Source: Desulfacinum sp.
GTDB taxonomy: Bacteria; Desulfobacterota; Syntrophobacteria; Syntrophobacterales; DSM-9756
Length of the DNA: 47,235 bases
Direction: 5' to 3'
Assembly (NCBI GenBank): GCA_014359885.1
Contig: JACIYN010000008.1
Coordinates: forward strand, 1 to 47,235
Shown: in pieces, positions 6,848-17,874 of the stretch
Layout: every line of letters starts with the position of its first letter
Numbering within the stretch: position 1 is the stretch's first letter
Program-made: the position numbers and the translations under genes
The notes under the pieces: model-generated
Told to the model about the DNA's origin: nothing
Databases searched by the model: none
Seen by the model: only the letters and a program-made list of their open reading frames with translations

Positions 6848-7868
6848 AGTCGGCCAAGGTGAGCAGCACCATGGCTTCGCAGACCGGAACGATCCGGGGA
6901 ATCGCTGAAATGTCGTGACGGCCGCCGATGCGGATGGAGGTCTCCTTGCCGTCCCGCGTGACGGTCTGCTGCTCCCTGGCGATGGAAGGTATGGGCTTCA
7001 CGGCTGCCCGTACCACCAGGTCCATGCCCGACGAGATGCCGCCCAGAACGCCTCCGGCATTGTTGGACGCGTAGCCGTGGGCCGTGGGCGGATCGTTGTT
7101 TTCGCTCCCGCGCATCCTCGCGGCGGCAAAACCGACTCCGATCTCCACGCCCTTCACGGCCCCGATGGACATGAGAGCCGCCGCCAGGCGGGCGTCCAGT
7201 TTGTCGAAGACCGGCTCTCCCAGGCCCGGGGGGCATCCCACGGCGTTCACCTGCACAATCCCGCCCAGCGTGTCCCCCTCGGCACGCACCTTTTGGAGAT
7301 GCTCCTCCATGGCCCGAGCCGCCTCCGGGTCGGGGCAAAAGAGCGGGTTTTCCACTGTCGCCTCCCAGTCATAGATCCGACAGGTCACGTCGCCCAAGGC
7401 CACCGTGCCGGCAAAGACGCGGATGCCCTCTTGGGCCAGGAATTTTCGGGCCACGGCCCCCGCGGCCACACGGGCCACCGTTTCCCGGCCGGAACTGCGC
7501 CCGCCTCCGCGCCAGTCGCGCACCCCGTATTTCTGCTCGTAGGTCCGATCGGCGTGGCCGGGGCGATAGACGTCCCGGATGGCCTCATAATCGCGGCTTC
7601 GCATGTCCCTGTTGTAAATCACCAGGCTGATGGGCGTTCCCGTGGTCACCCCTTGGAAGACGCCGGAAAGGATGCGCACCTCGTCCGGCTCCCGGCGGGC
7701 CGTGGTGAGCTTCTTCCCCGGCCGACGCCGTTCCAAATCCCGTTGAATGTCCTCTTCCGAAAGGGCGATCCCGGGGGGACACCCGTCGATGACCGCACCC
7801 AGGGCCGGCCCGTGGGATTCCCCCCAGGTCATGACTCGAAAAAGACGCCCAAAGCTGTTTCCCGGCAT
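6810..7868 (-). CDS. aroC: Chorismate synthase
   Basis: Catalyses 5-enolpyruvylshikimate-3-phosphate to chorismate, using reduced FMN, the last step of the shikimate pathway. 352 aa, the usual bacterial length. Signatures seen: GESHGPALGAVIDGCPPG near residues 16-33, RPGHADRTYEQKYG, RGGGRSSGRETVARVAAG, and DRGSENNDP-like GSENNDPPTAHGY. The start ATG 7868 has GGAGG 8 nt upstream; the longer frame upstream is only read-through of a repeat array. It ends in TAG after a normal C-terminus. No other aro genes are near. Confidence 0.97.
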   Translation of the reverse strand: MPGNSFGRLFRVMTWGESHGPALGAVIDGCPPGIALSEEDIQRDLERRRPGKKLTTARREPDEVRILSGVFQGVTTGTPISLVIYNRDMRSRDYEAIRDVYRPGHADRTYEQKYGVRDWRGGGRSSGRETVARVAAGAVARKFLAQEGIRVFAGTVALGDVTCRIYDWEATVENPLFCPDPEAARAMEEHLQKVRAEGDTLGGIVQVNAVGCPPGLGEPVFDKLDARLAAALMSIGAVKGVEIGVGFAAARMRGSENNDPPTAHGYASNNAGGVLGGISSGMDLVVRAAVKPIPSIAREQQTVTRDGKETSIRIGGRHDISAIPRIVPVCEAMVLLTLADFMLHPFPRYRSR

Positions 7869-8222
7869 ATCAACCTCCGTGATGCGTGATCCGTAATCCG
7901 TGAGCCGTGAGCCGTGGTCACTGCTCCTTGAGTCGCGAGTCGGTATGAAGGCTGCAGGGCTCTGCTGTGACCTGCTCAGGCGATGGCCTCCGTGGGAAAA
8001 GGAAGATTTCTTCACCCATCACCCATCACCCATCACCCATCACCCATCACTCATCACTCATCACTCATCACTCGTCACTCATCACTCGTCACTCGTCACC
8101 CATCCCCTTCCTTGACTCGCCGGCCCACCGCGTTATCTTTGACGGGAACCCTCCTTTCCAACCATAGTGCAATCGAGATATATGGTGAAGAAAGAAGAAG
8201 GTCACAGGAGGAGACTTCACCG
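7869..8222. repeat. aroC-clpS spacer filled with heptanucleotide arrays
   Basis: The 354-nt spacer contains two 7-nt tandem arrays. At 7879-7942 the units alternate GTGATCC, GTAATCC and GTGAGCC. At 8012-8106 about thirteen units of TCACCCA, TCACTCA and TCACTCG follow one another. The remainder (8107-8222) holds the presumed clpS promoter. There is no convincing gene. Confidence 0.85.
8112..8168 (+). promoter_or_regulatory. Candidate promoters for clpS-clpA-aat
   Basis: Two overlapping sigma70-like pairs precede clpS: TTGACT (8112-8117) with TATCTT 16 nt later, and TTGACG (8139-8144) with CATAGT 18 nt later. Either would put the start site 50-90 nt upstream of the clpS ATG. Judged by eye only. 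Confidence 0.4.
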
Positions 8223-8537
8223 ATGAGTGAGCATCGCCCGGACGCTCGGGAAGAATTGGAAAGCCACGTGGAGGAGGACTTGCAGGAGCCGCCCTTGTTC
8301 AAGGTTCTCCTCCACAATGACGATTATACCACCATGGAGTTTGTGGTGGAGATCCTGGAAAAGGTGTTTCACAAGTCCACCGCGGAGGCGACCCAGATCA
8401 TGCTTCACGTTCACCGAAACGGTGTGGGGGTCTGCGGCGTCTACCCGGAGGAGGTCGCCGAGACGAAGGTGGAGATGGTCCACCATCTCGCGAGAAAGAA
8501 CGGCTTCCCCCTCAAGTGCACCATGGAGGAAGCCTAG
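8223..8537 (+). CDS. clpS: ATP-dependent Clp protease adaptor ClpS
   Basis: N-degron adaptor, 104 aa, that hands proteins with Leu, Phe, Tyr or Trp N-termini to ClpA. The core motif [20 protein letters not shown] (26-45) contains the degron-binding Asn-Asp-Asp, and the C-terminal half has [11 protein letters not shown] with the ClpA-contacting region. An AGGAGG lies about 10 nt upstream of ATG 8223. It is followed at 22 nt by clpA and then aat, a complete N-degron unit. It ends in TAG. Confidence 0.96.
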   Translation: MSEHRPDAREELESHVEEDLQEPPLFKVLLHNDDYTTMEFVVEILEKVFHKSTAEATQIMLHVHRNGVGVCGVYPEEVAETKVEMVHHLARKNGFPLKCTMEEA

Positions 8538-8559
8538 TTGAAGCCGGGAAGGAGCCTGC

Positions 8560-10857
<2,298 letters not shown>

Positions 10858-10871
10858 ACGGCGCGGGAACC

Positions 10872-11549
10872 ATGCCGATCTTCAGCCTCAGCAAGGACAT
10901 CGCCTTCCCCCCCCCGGAGCTGGCCGAACCCGACGGTCTGCTGGCTCTGGGGGGCGACCTGAGTCCCAAGAGACTTTTGCTGGCCTACCGAATGGGGATC
11001 TTTCCCTGGTATGCCAAGGACACCCCCATCCTTTGGTGGTCCCCCGACCCACGGCTGGTGCTTTTCCTCCATGAACTCCATATCTCCCACAGCCTCCGCC
11101 GGGTTCTCAAAAAGGGAGTCTTTCGCATCACCTTCGATCGCGCCTTTCGGCAGGTGATCGAGGCATGTGCCCGGGTGCGCATCGAACAAGGGGAAGACAC
11201 CTGGCTCGTTCCGGAAATGATCGACGCCTACTGCCGGCTCCACCAGCTGGGGCACGCGCACAGCGTGGAAACCTGGCGGGAAGGGCGGTTGGTGGGCGGA
11301 CTCTACGGGGTGGCCATCGGGCGTGTCTTTTTCGGGGAATCCATGTTCAGCACCGCTTCCGACGCCTCCAAGGTCGCCCTGGTGCATCTCGCCCGGCGCA
11401 TGGCCCGGTGCGGCTATGAACTGATCGACTGCCAGGTGACCACCAACCATCTGAAGCGCTTTGGGGCCCGGGAGATCCCGCGGAGCCGGTTCCTGCGCCT
11501 CCTGGGTCGGCTCACCTCCCAGCCCACCCTTCCCTTTTGGGCGGACTAA
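10872..11549 (+). CDS. aat: Leucyl/phenylalanyl-tRNA-protein transferase
   Basis: Adds Leu or Phe from aminoacyl-tRNA to proteins with N-terminal Lys or Arg, creating degrons for ClpS-ClpA. 225 aa, normal for the family. Conserved segments: YRMGIFPWY near 39-47, WWSPDPR, HSVETWREGRLVGGLYGVAIGRVFFGESMFS (read in parts), and IDCQVTTNHLKRFGAREIPR. The start at 10872 is 14 nt after clpA; an in-frame ATG at 10854 would overlap clpA. Co-transcription with clpS and clpA ties degron making to degron reading. Confidence 0.96.
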   Translation: MPIFSLSKDIAFPPPELAEPDGLLALGGDLSPKRLLLAYRMGIFPWYAKDTPILWWSPDPRLVLFLHELHISHSLRRVLKKGVFRITFDRAFRQVIEACARVRIEQGEDTWLVPEMIDAYCRLHQLGHAHSVETWREGRLVGGLYGVAIGRVFFGESMFSTASDASKVALVHLARRMARCGYELIDCQVTTNHLKRFGAREIPRSRFLRLLGRLTSQPTLPFWAD

Positions 11550-11732
11550 CTCCGTTACGCAACGGTCCCGGCCACACACGCCGCCGCCGGCCCATGGGCG
11601 GAACAGGCCGGGCGAGGCGTTCGCGCGGATCTGCCGAGAGGCGCGCCAGACGAAGGGTGACCCCACGAGAACGCACCGACACTCCGGATACGCCCGAGCC
11701 TTACCTCCCCGTCCTTCTCCCATCTAATATGA

Positions 11733-11962
11733 AGGAAAACCGCGAATGAACGCGAATAGACGCCAATGGCAATGAGCGAGATGTGGGAGCGGCGAAAGCC
11801 GCCAAAGGGGTGGGCGGCCATTCCGTGGCGTTGCGGCTGCCAGCTTATCGCGCCTTGCGGCGCTCCCACAGAGAGAGAAAAGCTCCCACAGAGCGGAAAA
11901 CATCCCGGTGAAAGTTCTTTCATCCGTGCGGGGTGGCGCAAGAGCGACCATGATCGTTAATT
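11733..11962 (+). repeat. Composite intergenic repeat, copy 1 (upstream of lysC)
   Basis: Begins with GAAAACCGCGAATGAACGCG and CAATGAGCGAGATG, then a structured module bounded by GTGGGAGC (11783-11790) and GCTCCCAC (11862-11869) that encloses the small hairpins GGCGAAAGCC and GCGCCTTGCGGCGC. It ends near GCGACCATGATCGTT. The head and tail match copy 2 (minus strand, 22655-22880) and the structured module matches copy 3 (39146-39512). Confidence 0.8.
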
Positions 11963-11983
11963 TTCCCCTTGCCACCATCCTCT

Positions 11984-12058
11984 TCCTCTCCCCCTCTCCC
12001 CTTTCCCCTTTCCCCTTTCCCCTTTCACCTTTCACCTTTCACCTTTTACCTTTTCCCT
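11984..12058. repeat. Heptanucleotide tandem array, CCCCTTT/CACCTTT type
   Basis: Head-to-tail 7-nt pyrimidine-rich units (CCCCTTT four times, then CACCTTT and variants) occupy this stretch upstream of lysC. The period is the same as in the TCACCCA and GTGAGCC arrays, but the unit differs. Confidence 0.8.
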
Positions 12059-12135
12059 CCCAACGCACTGTGCTAAAAGCTTTTTTTCGTTCACGCACTC
12101 ACAGCCTACGGAAAGACCCAGGAGGACTGACGGAA

Positions 12136-13389
12136 ATGGCCTTGGTTGTCCAGAAATACGGTGGAACGTCCGTGGCCGATGTGGACCGCATCCGCAACGT
12201 GGCCAGGAGGGTCATCGAGCGCAAGAAGGCCGGCGACGACCTGGTGGTGGTGCTTTCCGCCCGGGCCGGCGACACGGATCGGCTCATCGAGCTGGCCCAT
12301 CAGATGAGCCCCCATCCGGATCCCAGGGAGTTGGACGTGCTGCTGGCCACGGGGGAGCAGATCACCATTGCACTCTTCAGCATGGCCGTGAAGGACATGG
12401 GGTTCGAGGCGGTTTCCATGACCGGTTACCAGGCCGGGATCATCACCGATCACCATCACGGGCACGCCCGCATCAGTTGGATCGAGACCCTGCCAGTGGT
12501 GGAGAAGCTCAAGGAAGGCAAGATCGTCGTGGTAGCCGGATTTCAGGGCTACGACGATGAGGGCAACATCACCACCCTGGGCCGGGGAGGATCGGACACC
12601 ACCGCCGTGGCCCTGGCGGCGGCCTTGAAGGCCGACGCCTGCGAAATCTACACGGACGTGGAAGGCGTCTACACCACGGACCCGAACGTCTATTCCAAGG
12701 CCCGAAAGCTGAGAAAGATCAGCTACGAAGAGATGCTGGAGATGGCCAGCATGGGGGCCAAGGTGCTCCACATCCGGTCGGTGGAATTTGGCATGAAGTA
12801 CAACGTGCCCATCTGGGTGCGCTCCTCCTTTACCGACGATCCAGGGACACTCGTAACCGCGGAGGATGCCGAAATGGAAAAGGTGGTGGTCTCCGGAGTC
12901 ACCTACAATAAGAACGAAGCGCGCGTCACCGTAACCGACGTGCCCGACGTGCCCGGCATGGCCTTCAAGATCTTCGAACCCATCGCGCAGGCCGGGATCA
13001 ATGTGGACATGATCATCCAGGGAAGCAGCGGCGTTCCGGGCCGAGCCAACATCTCCTTTACGGTCCCCAAGGCCGACTACGAACAGACCGTGGCCCTGGC
13101 GGAAAAGGTGGCCCGGGAGATCGGCGCCGGGCCGGTGCACGGCAACGCCCACATCGCCAAGATCTCGGTCATCGGCGTGGGGATGCGAAGCCACACCGGT
13201 GTCGCCAGCCTCATGTTCGACTCCCTGGCCAAGGAGAACATCAATATCCATATGATCAGCACCTCGGAGATCAAGATCTCCTGCGTGATCGACGAAAAGT
13301 ACACGGAACTGGCCGTTCGCGTTCTCCACGATGCCTTTGAGCTCCACAAGGACCCCAACGGCGGCATCCGAATCACGGAAGAGGCCTGA
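12136..13389 (+). CDS. lysC: Aspartate kinase
   Basis: Phosphorylates L-aspartate at the head of the lysine, diaminopimelate, threonine and methionine pathway. 417 aa. The kinase domain starts with [11 protein letters not shown] (5-15) and contains the ADP/aspartate segment [16 protein letters not shown]. Two ACT domains follow (about 270-417), including VDMIIQGSS and [17 protein letters not shown], which usually mediate feedback inhibition. ATG 12136 follows CCAGGAGG. The in-frame region upstream is only repeat DNA. It supplies the dap/lysA block located 24 kb away. The stop overlaps the next start by one base (TGATG). Confidence 0.96.
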   Translation: MALVVQKYGGTSVADVDRIRNVARRVIERKKAGDDLVVVLSARAGDTDRLIELAHQMSPHPDPRELDVLLATGEQITIALFSMAVKDMGFEAVSMTGYQAGIITDHHHGHARISWIETLPVVEKLKEGKIVVVAGFQGYDDEGNITTLGRGGSDTTAVALAAALKADACEIYTDVEGVYTTDPNVYSKARKLRKISYEEMLEMASMGAKVLHIRSVEFGMKYNVPIWVRSSFTDDPGTLVTAEDAEMEKVVVSGVTYNKNEARVTVTDVPDVPGMAFKIFEPIAQAGINVDMIIQGSSGVPGRANISFTVPKADYEQTVALAEKVAREIGAGPVHGNAHIAKISVIGVGMRSHTGVASLMFDSLAKENINIHMISTSEIKISCVIDEKYTELAVRVLHDAFELHKDPNGGIRITEEA

Positions 13390-13934
13390 TGGGCGCGGAG
13401 ATTCCCCGAAAGACCCCGAAGAGCCTGCTGATCGTCTTCACCGGAGAAGGGAAGGGAAAGACCACGGCGGCCCTGGGCTTGGCGCTCCGGGCCGCCGGCC
13501 ACGGGATGCGGGTGCTCATCCTGCAATTCATCAAGGGTTCCCGGCACTACGGCGAGCTGGACGCCGTCCGGCATCTGCCCACCGTGACCATCGAACCCCT
13601 GGGAACGGGTTTCACCTGGGAAAAGGACGACCTGGAAGAAGATCGCCGGTTGGCTCGGCAGGGCTGGGCTAAGGCCCGGGAAGCCCTGACCACCGGGAGT
13701 TATGATCTCATCGTCCTGGACGAACTGAACTATGTGCTTTCCTACGGCCTGCTGAATGTGGACGACGTTCTGGCCGACATCCGCCGGCGGCCGGCGGAGT
13801 GCCATGTGGTCACCACGGGCCGGGGGGCTCCTGCGGAGCTCGTTCGGGAAGCCGACTGCGTCACCGAAATGCTAGCCGTCAAACACCATTACCGGGAACA
13901 GGGAATCCGAGCCCAGAAGGGCATCGAATTCTGA
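13389..13934 (+). CDS. cobO: Cob(I)yrinic acid a,c-diamide adenosyltransferase
   Basis: Transfers the adenosyl group of ATP to cob(I)alamin or precursors, making adenosylcobalamin. 181 aa CobO/CobA/BtuR type, with an N-terminal P-loop GEGKGKTT (19-26), then LALRAAGHGMRVLILQFIKG and VLDELNYVLSYGLL. It is translationally coupled to lysC by the TGATG overlap, an odd pairing. In an organism with a corrinoid methyltransferase activator it adds a second corrinoid-related gene to the window. It ends back to back with the next gene. Confidence 0.93.
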   Translation: MGAEIPRKTPKSLLIVFTGEGKGKTTAALGLALRAAGHGMRVLILQFIKGSRHYGELDAVRHLPTVTIEPLGTGFTWEKDDLEEDRRLARQGWAKAREALTTGSYDLIVLDELNYVLSYGLLNVDDVLADIRRRPAECHVVTTGRGAPAELVREADCVTEMLAVKHHYREQGIRAQKGIEF

Positions 13935-14711
13935 TCACCCTCCCCCTTCCAGCACATCTCCCTCCTCGGGAATGACAACGGACATCTTCGCCCCGGCGTC
14001 CACCACCTCCCGGATGCGATCCCACTGGGTACGGCGCACGTCCCGCTGGATATGCACCAGAGCCAGGCGCCTCACCTGCGCCTCTTCCGCCCACCGAAGG
14101 CACCCCTTCACGGTGCCGTGGCCCGGGATCCGTTGGCCGTCGTCCACCACGAAGGCCTCGTGCACCGCCAGATCGCACCCCCGCGCCAGCGCCGTCGTCT
14201 CGGCGGTGGGGCGCCCGTCACCGCTGTAAAAGAGGCTCAATCCCGAGGTTTCCAAGCGCACACTCAAATTGGGCTGGCCGTGTTCGGTGGGGGCCGCTCT
14301 CCACCACAGTCCCCCCCATTCCATGTCCGCCCCGGGCTCCAGAGCCACTTCCTCCACGGGAAACTGGATGCGGCTCCAGAACCCCGGGTAGGCGAGTTCC
14401 ATGGCGTTCCGCACGATTTGGCCCCCTCCGGGCCGGCTCACCACCGCCAGCGGCTTGGAACGGTTGGTCTCCCAAAAGCGCAACAGCAAGAGGGGCACCC
14501 CCAGGAAGTGGTCCCCGTGGAAATGGGAGATCCACAGGGCATCCAGGGAGTTGGGGTCCTGCTCCCAGGAAAAGTACCGATGGGCGGCGGAAAAACCGCA
14601 GTCCAAAAGGATTCTCTTTCCGCCCCGGTCGGTGGGTGCTTCCACCAACAAACTCGTGTTGGGATGTCTTTCATCACATGCTTCACCCACACCGAGAAAG
14701 ACGATTTTCAT
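13935..14711 (-). CDS. MBL-fold metallohydrolase (RNase Z-like)
   Basis: 258-aa metallo-beta-lactamase fold protein. The zinc motif HFHGDH (63-68) follows LDALWIS, and later metal ligands lie in SGDGRPT and GHGTVKG. The overall form resembles RNase Z/ElaC-like hydrolases, but the long exosite arm typical of tRNase Z is not evident, so the substrate is unknown. Its stop codon is directly adjacent, with no base between, to the stop of the convergent cobO gene. Confident of the fold, not of function. Confidence 0.8.
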   Translation of the reverse strand: MKIVFLGVGEACDERHPNTSLLVEAPTDRGGKRILLDCGFSAAHRYFSWEQDPNSLDALWISHFHGDHFLGVPLLLLRFWETNRSKPLAVVSRPGGGQIVRNAMELAYPGFWSRIQFPVEEVALEPGADMEWGGLWWRAAPTEHGQPNLSVRLETSGLSLFYSGDGRPTAETTALARGCDLAVHEAFVVDDGQRIPGHGTVKGCLRWAEEAQVRRLALVHIQRDVRRTQWDRIREVVDAGAKMSVVIPEEGDVLEGGG

Positions 14712-14758
14712 GCCCGTCCTCCGCTACACTCTTGGAATGCGTCCCTCTGCTTCGCGTC

Positions 14759-14788
14759 TTGACCCGCCGTCCCGTCAGTCTGTATTAT
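14759..14788 (+). promoter_or_regulatory. Sigma70-type promoter for efp-epmA
   Basis: TTGACC (14759-14764), an 18-nt spacer and TATTAT (14783-14788) lie about 50 nt upstream of the efp start, in the short gap between divergent genes. This is one of the clearest promoter pairs in the window. Confidence 0.6.
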
Positions 14789-14837
14789 GCCGACACTTCG
14801 CGCAAGGAAAAGAGACACATAAAGGAAAGGATGAAGC

Positions 14838-15419
14838 ATGGGTGCCACTCTGACCGCAAGCGACCTCCGAAAGGGGCTCAAACTGGAAATCGACGGGGAG
14901 CCCTATATCATCGTGGACTTTGAATTCTCCAAGCCGGGCAAGGGCCAGGCGCTCTACCGGTGCCGCTTGAAGAACATGATCACGGGCGTTCAATTCGACC
15001 GCACCTACCGCTCCGGGGACAAGTTTATGGCGGCCGACCTGGAAGAACAGGAGATGGAATACCTTTACAAGGACGGCACACAATATCACTTCATGAACAC
15101 CACCACCTACGAGCAGGTGGAACTGAGCGAGGACGCCGTGGGTGATGCCAAGAATTTCCTCACGGAAAACCTCAAGGTGGACATGCTGCTCTTCAAGGGC
15201 TCCCCCATCGGGATTTCCCTCCCCAACTTCGTGGAGCTGAAGGTCACCCAGTCGGATCCGGGGGTGAAGGGCGACACGGCCTCCGGCGCCACCAAGCCGG
15301 CCACCCTGGAGACAGGATACCAGATCCAGGTGCCCCTTTTTATTGAAGAAGGCGACATCCTGAAGCTGGATACGCGCACCGGAACCTATGTGGAACGGGT
15401 GAAGGCCGCCGGTTCATGA
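14838..15419 (+). CDS. efp: Elongation factor P
   Basis: Relieves ribosomes stalled at polyproline stretches. 193 aa, three-barrel EF-P. The modification loop FSKPGKGQA has Lys35 as the expected target for beta-lysylation. The C-terminal IQVPLFIEEGDILKLDTRTGTYVERV is typical. AAAGGA precedes ATG 14838. The gene for the modifying enzyme EpmA follows with a 4-nt overlap, so factor and modifier are made together. EpmB, which supplies beta-lysine, is not seen here. Confidence 0.97.
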   Translation: MGATLTASDLRKGLKLEIDGEPYIIVDFEFSKPGKGQALYRCRLKNMITGVQFDRTYRSGDKFMAADLEEQEMEYLYKDGTQYHFMNTTTYEQVELSEDAVGDAKNFLTENLKVDMLLFKGSPIGISLPNFVELKVTQSDPGVKGDTASGATKPATLETGYQIQVPLFIEEGDILKLDTRTGTYVERVKAAGS

Positions 15420-16342
15420 TGGAACGAAAGGACTTGGCCGCCAAGCGGCCTTATCTGGAAATGCGGAGCCGCATCCTCCACGGATTGCGGCTTTTCTTTG
15501 TGAGCCGGGGATTTCTGGAGGTCCAGACGCCCGTCAGGACGCCTGCGCCTGCGCCCGAACGCCACATCGACCCGGTGGAATCGGAAGGATGGTTTCTTAA
15601 CACCAGCCCCGAGCTCTACATGAAGCGGCTGCTGGCGGCAGGGTATTCAAGGATTTTCCAGATGGGTCCGGTGTTCCGGAAGGGGGAGCGGGGCAGTCGC
15701 CACCACCCCGAATTCACCCTCCTGGAATGGTATCGGGCCGGAGATGACTACACCGCCCTGAAGGACGACTGCCGCGAGCTGCTGCGGTTCTTGTGTCGGG
15801 AGCTCGACCGCTACCCGGAATTCACCTTTGGGGAAACGCCGCTTCGGGTCGACGGGCCGTGGCCGGACGTGACCGTTCGCCAGGCCTTCCGCCGATACGC
15901 CGGGTGGGACCCCGTGGAGGAGGAGGATCCGGACCGATTCGACCTGGACCTGGTGGAAAAGGTGGAGCCCCGCCTGGGCTTCCCCACTCCGGTTTTTCTA
16001 AGCGACTACCCCCGGCGCGAAGCCGCTCTGGCCCGCATCAAGCCGTCGGACCCGACCGTTGCCGAGCGCTTCGAACTCTACTGGGCCGGGATCGAACTGG
16101 CCAACGGCTTTTCCGAACTCACCGACCGCCGGGAACAGGAAGAACGCTTTCTGGAAACCCTCCGGCAGCGCCGCGAAGCGGGCCTCGCCACCCCTCCCCT
16201 GCCCCGTCGGTTCCTGGAGAGCCTGGACCACCTCCATCAGGCCGCCGGAATCGCCTTGGGCGTGGACCGGTTGGTCATGATTCTCAGCGACGCCCCCGAC
16301 CTGGATCAGGTGGTGGCCTTTCCGCCGGAGCATGAACCGTGA
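15416..16342 (+). CDS. epmA: EF-P beta-lysyltransferase EpmA (GenX/PoxA)
   Basis: A class II lysyl-tRNA synthetase paralogue, 308 aa, without an anticodon-binding domain, that attaches (R)-beta-lysine to EF-P. Seen: motif 1 region FFVSRGFLEVQTPVRTPAPAPE, motif 2 FQMGPVFRKGERGSRHHPEF (split across 80-100) and motif 3 GIALGVDRLVMIL near the C-terminus. The start overlaps the efp stop as ATGATG, so Met at 15416 or 15419 could be used. Adjacency to efp confirms the role. Confidence 0.95.
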   Translation: MMERKDLAAKRPYLEMRSRILHGLRLFFVSRGFLEVQTPVRTPAPAPERHIDPVESEGWFLNTSPELYMKRLLAAGYSRIFQMGPVFRKGERGSRHHPEFTLLEWYRAGDDYTALKDDCRELLRFLCRELDRYPEFTFGETPLRVDGPWPDVTVRQAFRRYAGWDPVEEEDPDRFDLDLVEKVEPRLGFPTPVFLSDYPRREAALARIKPSDPTVAERFELYWAGIELANGFSELTDRREQEERFLETLRQRREAGLATPPLPRRFLESLDHLHQAAGIALGVDRLVMILSDAPDLDQVVAFPPEHEP

Positions 16343-16399
16343 GCCGTAATCCGTGAGCCGTGAGCCGTAATCCGTGATCCGTAATCCGTGAGCCGTGAG
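16337..16399. repeat. Heptanucleotide tandem array, GTGAGCC/GTAATCC type
   Basis: Directly over and after the epmA stop codon, about eight 7-nt units alternate GTGAGCC, GTAATCC and GTGATCC. This is the same unit set as at 7879-7942. The rest of the spacer to 16534 is G-rich low-complexity sequence without a gene. Confidence 0.85.
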
Positions 16400-16534
16400 G
16401 GGGGATGGGGGATGGGACTTGCCGGGGCGGATCCCCCACTTTTTCAAAGGGGGGGCTGGGGGGATTCCGGATTGCGGCATGTGGGGGGATGGGGAGCTCC
16501 GAAACGAATTCCGCAGGCTGTTTGAGTCGCCCTT

Positions 16535-17770
16535 TCAGCACTCGATCGCTTCAGTAAAGGCCATGGCGGCGAAGGTGACGAAAGATCCTTGAGGATCCAC
16601 CACTGCGTGGGCATGGTCCAGGACCCTTCCCGCCGCCCTGCCGGAAAGCACCTTCGCCAGCACGTACAGGGGCGCCGACCCGCACACCTTTCGCGCATTG
16701 TCATCCCGTGCGATCTCTTCCATGAAAGCCTCCGCATCCGTGCGGCACAAGGCCTCGAGCAAAACCCCATCCCGTTCCATGTGTTCCCGAACCGTCCGTT
16801 CCGTGGGGATGCATTCATCCCCGTAGCGCGGTCCCACGTGGGCCAGATCCACGCTGGCAATGAGCCCCACCGGGTAGGAACTTCGGCGGACCACGGCCCG
16901 CAGGGCCTCGCAAAAGCCGTCGATGGCCTCCCTCCGCTCCCGCCAGTCTTCCGGGCCGAAAGAACAGAGCACGGGCACGATCCGGGCTTCCGGTTGCACG
17001 TGGGCCAGAAAGACCGCCTGGAATTCGATGGTGTGTTCCAGCCGATGGTTGTATTCCCCGGCGAGAACATCCATGGGGGAGCGTCGGATCAGTTCTTCCG
17101 CTGCGGCCCTGTCGCAAGCCACGGTGCCCAAGGGCGTCTCGAAGTCTTTGAGGGTCAGCGCAAACCAGTTGTCCACCGGTTCATGGCCGGTACCCAGCAC
17201 CACCCAGGTGCGGGGCGGATCCGTCGCTTGAGAAAGACAGCGGTAGGCCCGGACAAAGGTGGTGCCCCCGGCCCGCACGTCGATGTGGGGCGCCACCAGG
17301 GCCAAGAGCCGATCCGTGGATCCGCCCCGCGGATCATTCTCTGAAGCGTCCGCTTTTTGGGCCTCGGCAAAAAAACCGTCCAGCATTTCTTTCAGGTCGT
17401 CGGGGTCTTCCGGATAGCTTCTTCCCGCATGTTGGGCCCTCCGGACCGGATCGTTGCGGAACCGGGCCACCGTCCGGGCCACGTGTTCGATATAGCGCCG
17501 GTTTTCCAGGAAAAGGTTTTCATCCAGGACCCGAACGATTTCTTCCAGTTGCTCGCTGAAGAGCAGTTCTCCCGTCTGCCGGAAGACCTCCGCCTGCACG
17601 TCCCGCAGGGTATGGTTTCCATCCAGCAGGGCCAGGATACGCCCCACGGCGGGTTGGAACAGAACGGTCTTGTCCGCGTAGCCCAGACGATCGCGCAGCA
17701 TCAGGTAGGGTTTTCCCTGGTGCTGAATGTAATGGGCTTCCAGTCCATAGCGCAGTTTGGGATATTCCAT
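16535..17770 (-). CDS. AmmeMemoRadiSam system protein B (Memo family) with N-terminal extension
   Basis: 411 aa. The C-terminal ~270 residues are a Memo/extradiol-dioxygenase-like fold with conserved histidines in VAPHIDVRAGG, GTGHEP, LEHTIEFQ and SVDLAHVGPRYGD. An N-terminal ~120-residue region (LFQPAVGRILALLDGNHTL) resembles a PqqD-like or winged-helix module and is not part of minimal Memo. The family is genomically linked to an AMMECR1 protein and a radical SAM enzyme, neither of which is here; its reaction is unknown. ATG 17770 is chosen because the longer frame runs into the upstream region of the divergent gene; the ribosome site is weak. Confidence 0.85.
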   Translation of the reverse strand: MEYPKLRYGLEAHYIQHQGKPYLMLRDRLGYADKTVLFQPAVGRILALLDGNHTLRDVQAEVFRQTGELLFSEQLEEIVRVLDENLFLENRRYIEHVARTVARFRNDPVRRAQHAGRSYPEDPDDLKEMLDGFFAEAQKADASENDPRGGSTDRLLALVAPHIDVRAGGTTFVRAYRCLSQATDPPRTWVVLGTGHEPVDNWFALTLKDFETPLGTVACDRAAAEELIRRSPMDVLAGEYNHRLEHTIEFQAVFLAHVQPEARIVPVLCSFGPEDWRERREAIDGFCEALRAVVRRSSYPVGLIASVDLAHVGPRYGDECIPTERTVREHMERDGVLLEALCRTDAEAFMEEIARDDNARKVCGSAPLYVLAKVLSGRAAGRVLDHAHAVVDPQGSFVTFAAMAFTEAIEC

Positions 17771-17874
17771 GGATCCGGCCTCGCCGTTGACGGTCCCAGG
17801 TAAATGTGTTAGTTCACAACGTCCATAGCTCCCGATCATTCTTGGCAATCTGCCTGAAACCAAGAGGAAGGTCC

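Larger units (their letters stand above)
11550..12135. other. 586-nt spacer: repeat elements upstream of lysC
   Basis: The first 170 nt after aat show nothing I recognise. 11733-11962 is copy 1 of the composite intergenic element described separately. 11984-12058 is a pyrimidine-rich heptamer array. The last 75 nt contain the lysC ribosome site. No lysine riboswitch (L-box) is evident to me. Confidence 0.7.

Noticed and set aside
8012..8106. CRISPR-like array
   Set aside because: The unit is only 7 nt with no spacers and no cas genes; it is a tandem repeat.
11550..12135. Lysine riboswitch upstream of lysC
   Set aside because: The region is explained by a dispersed repeat that also occurs before an unrelated gene, and by a heptamer array; I could not see an L-box core.
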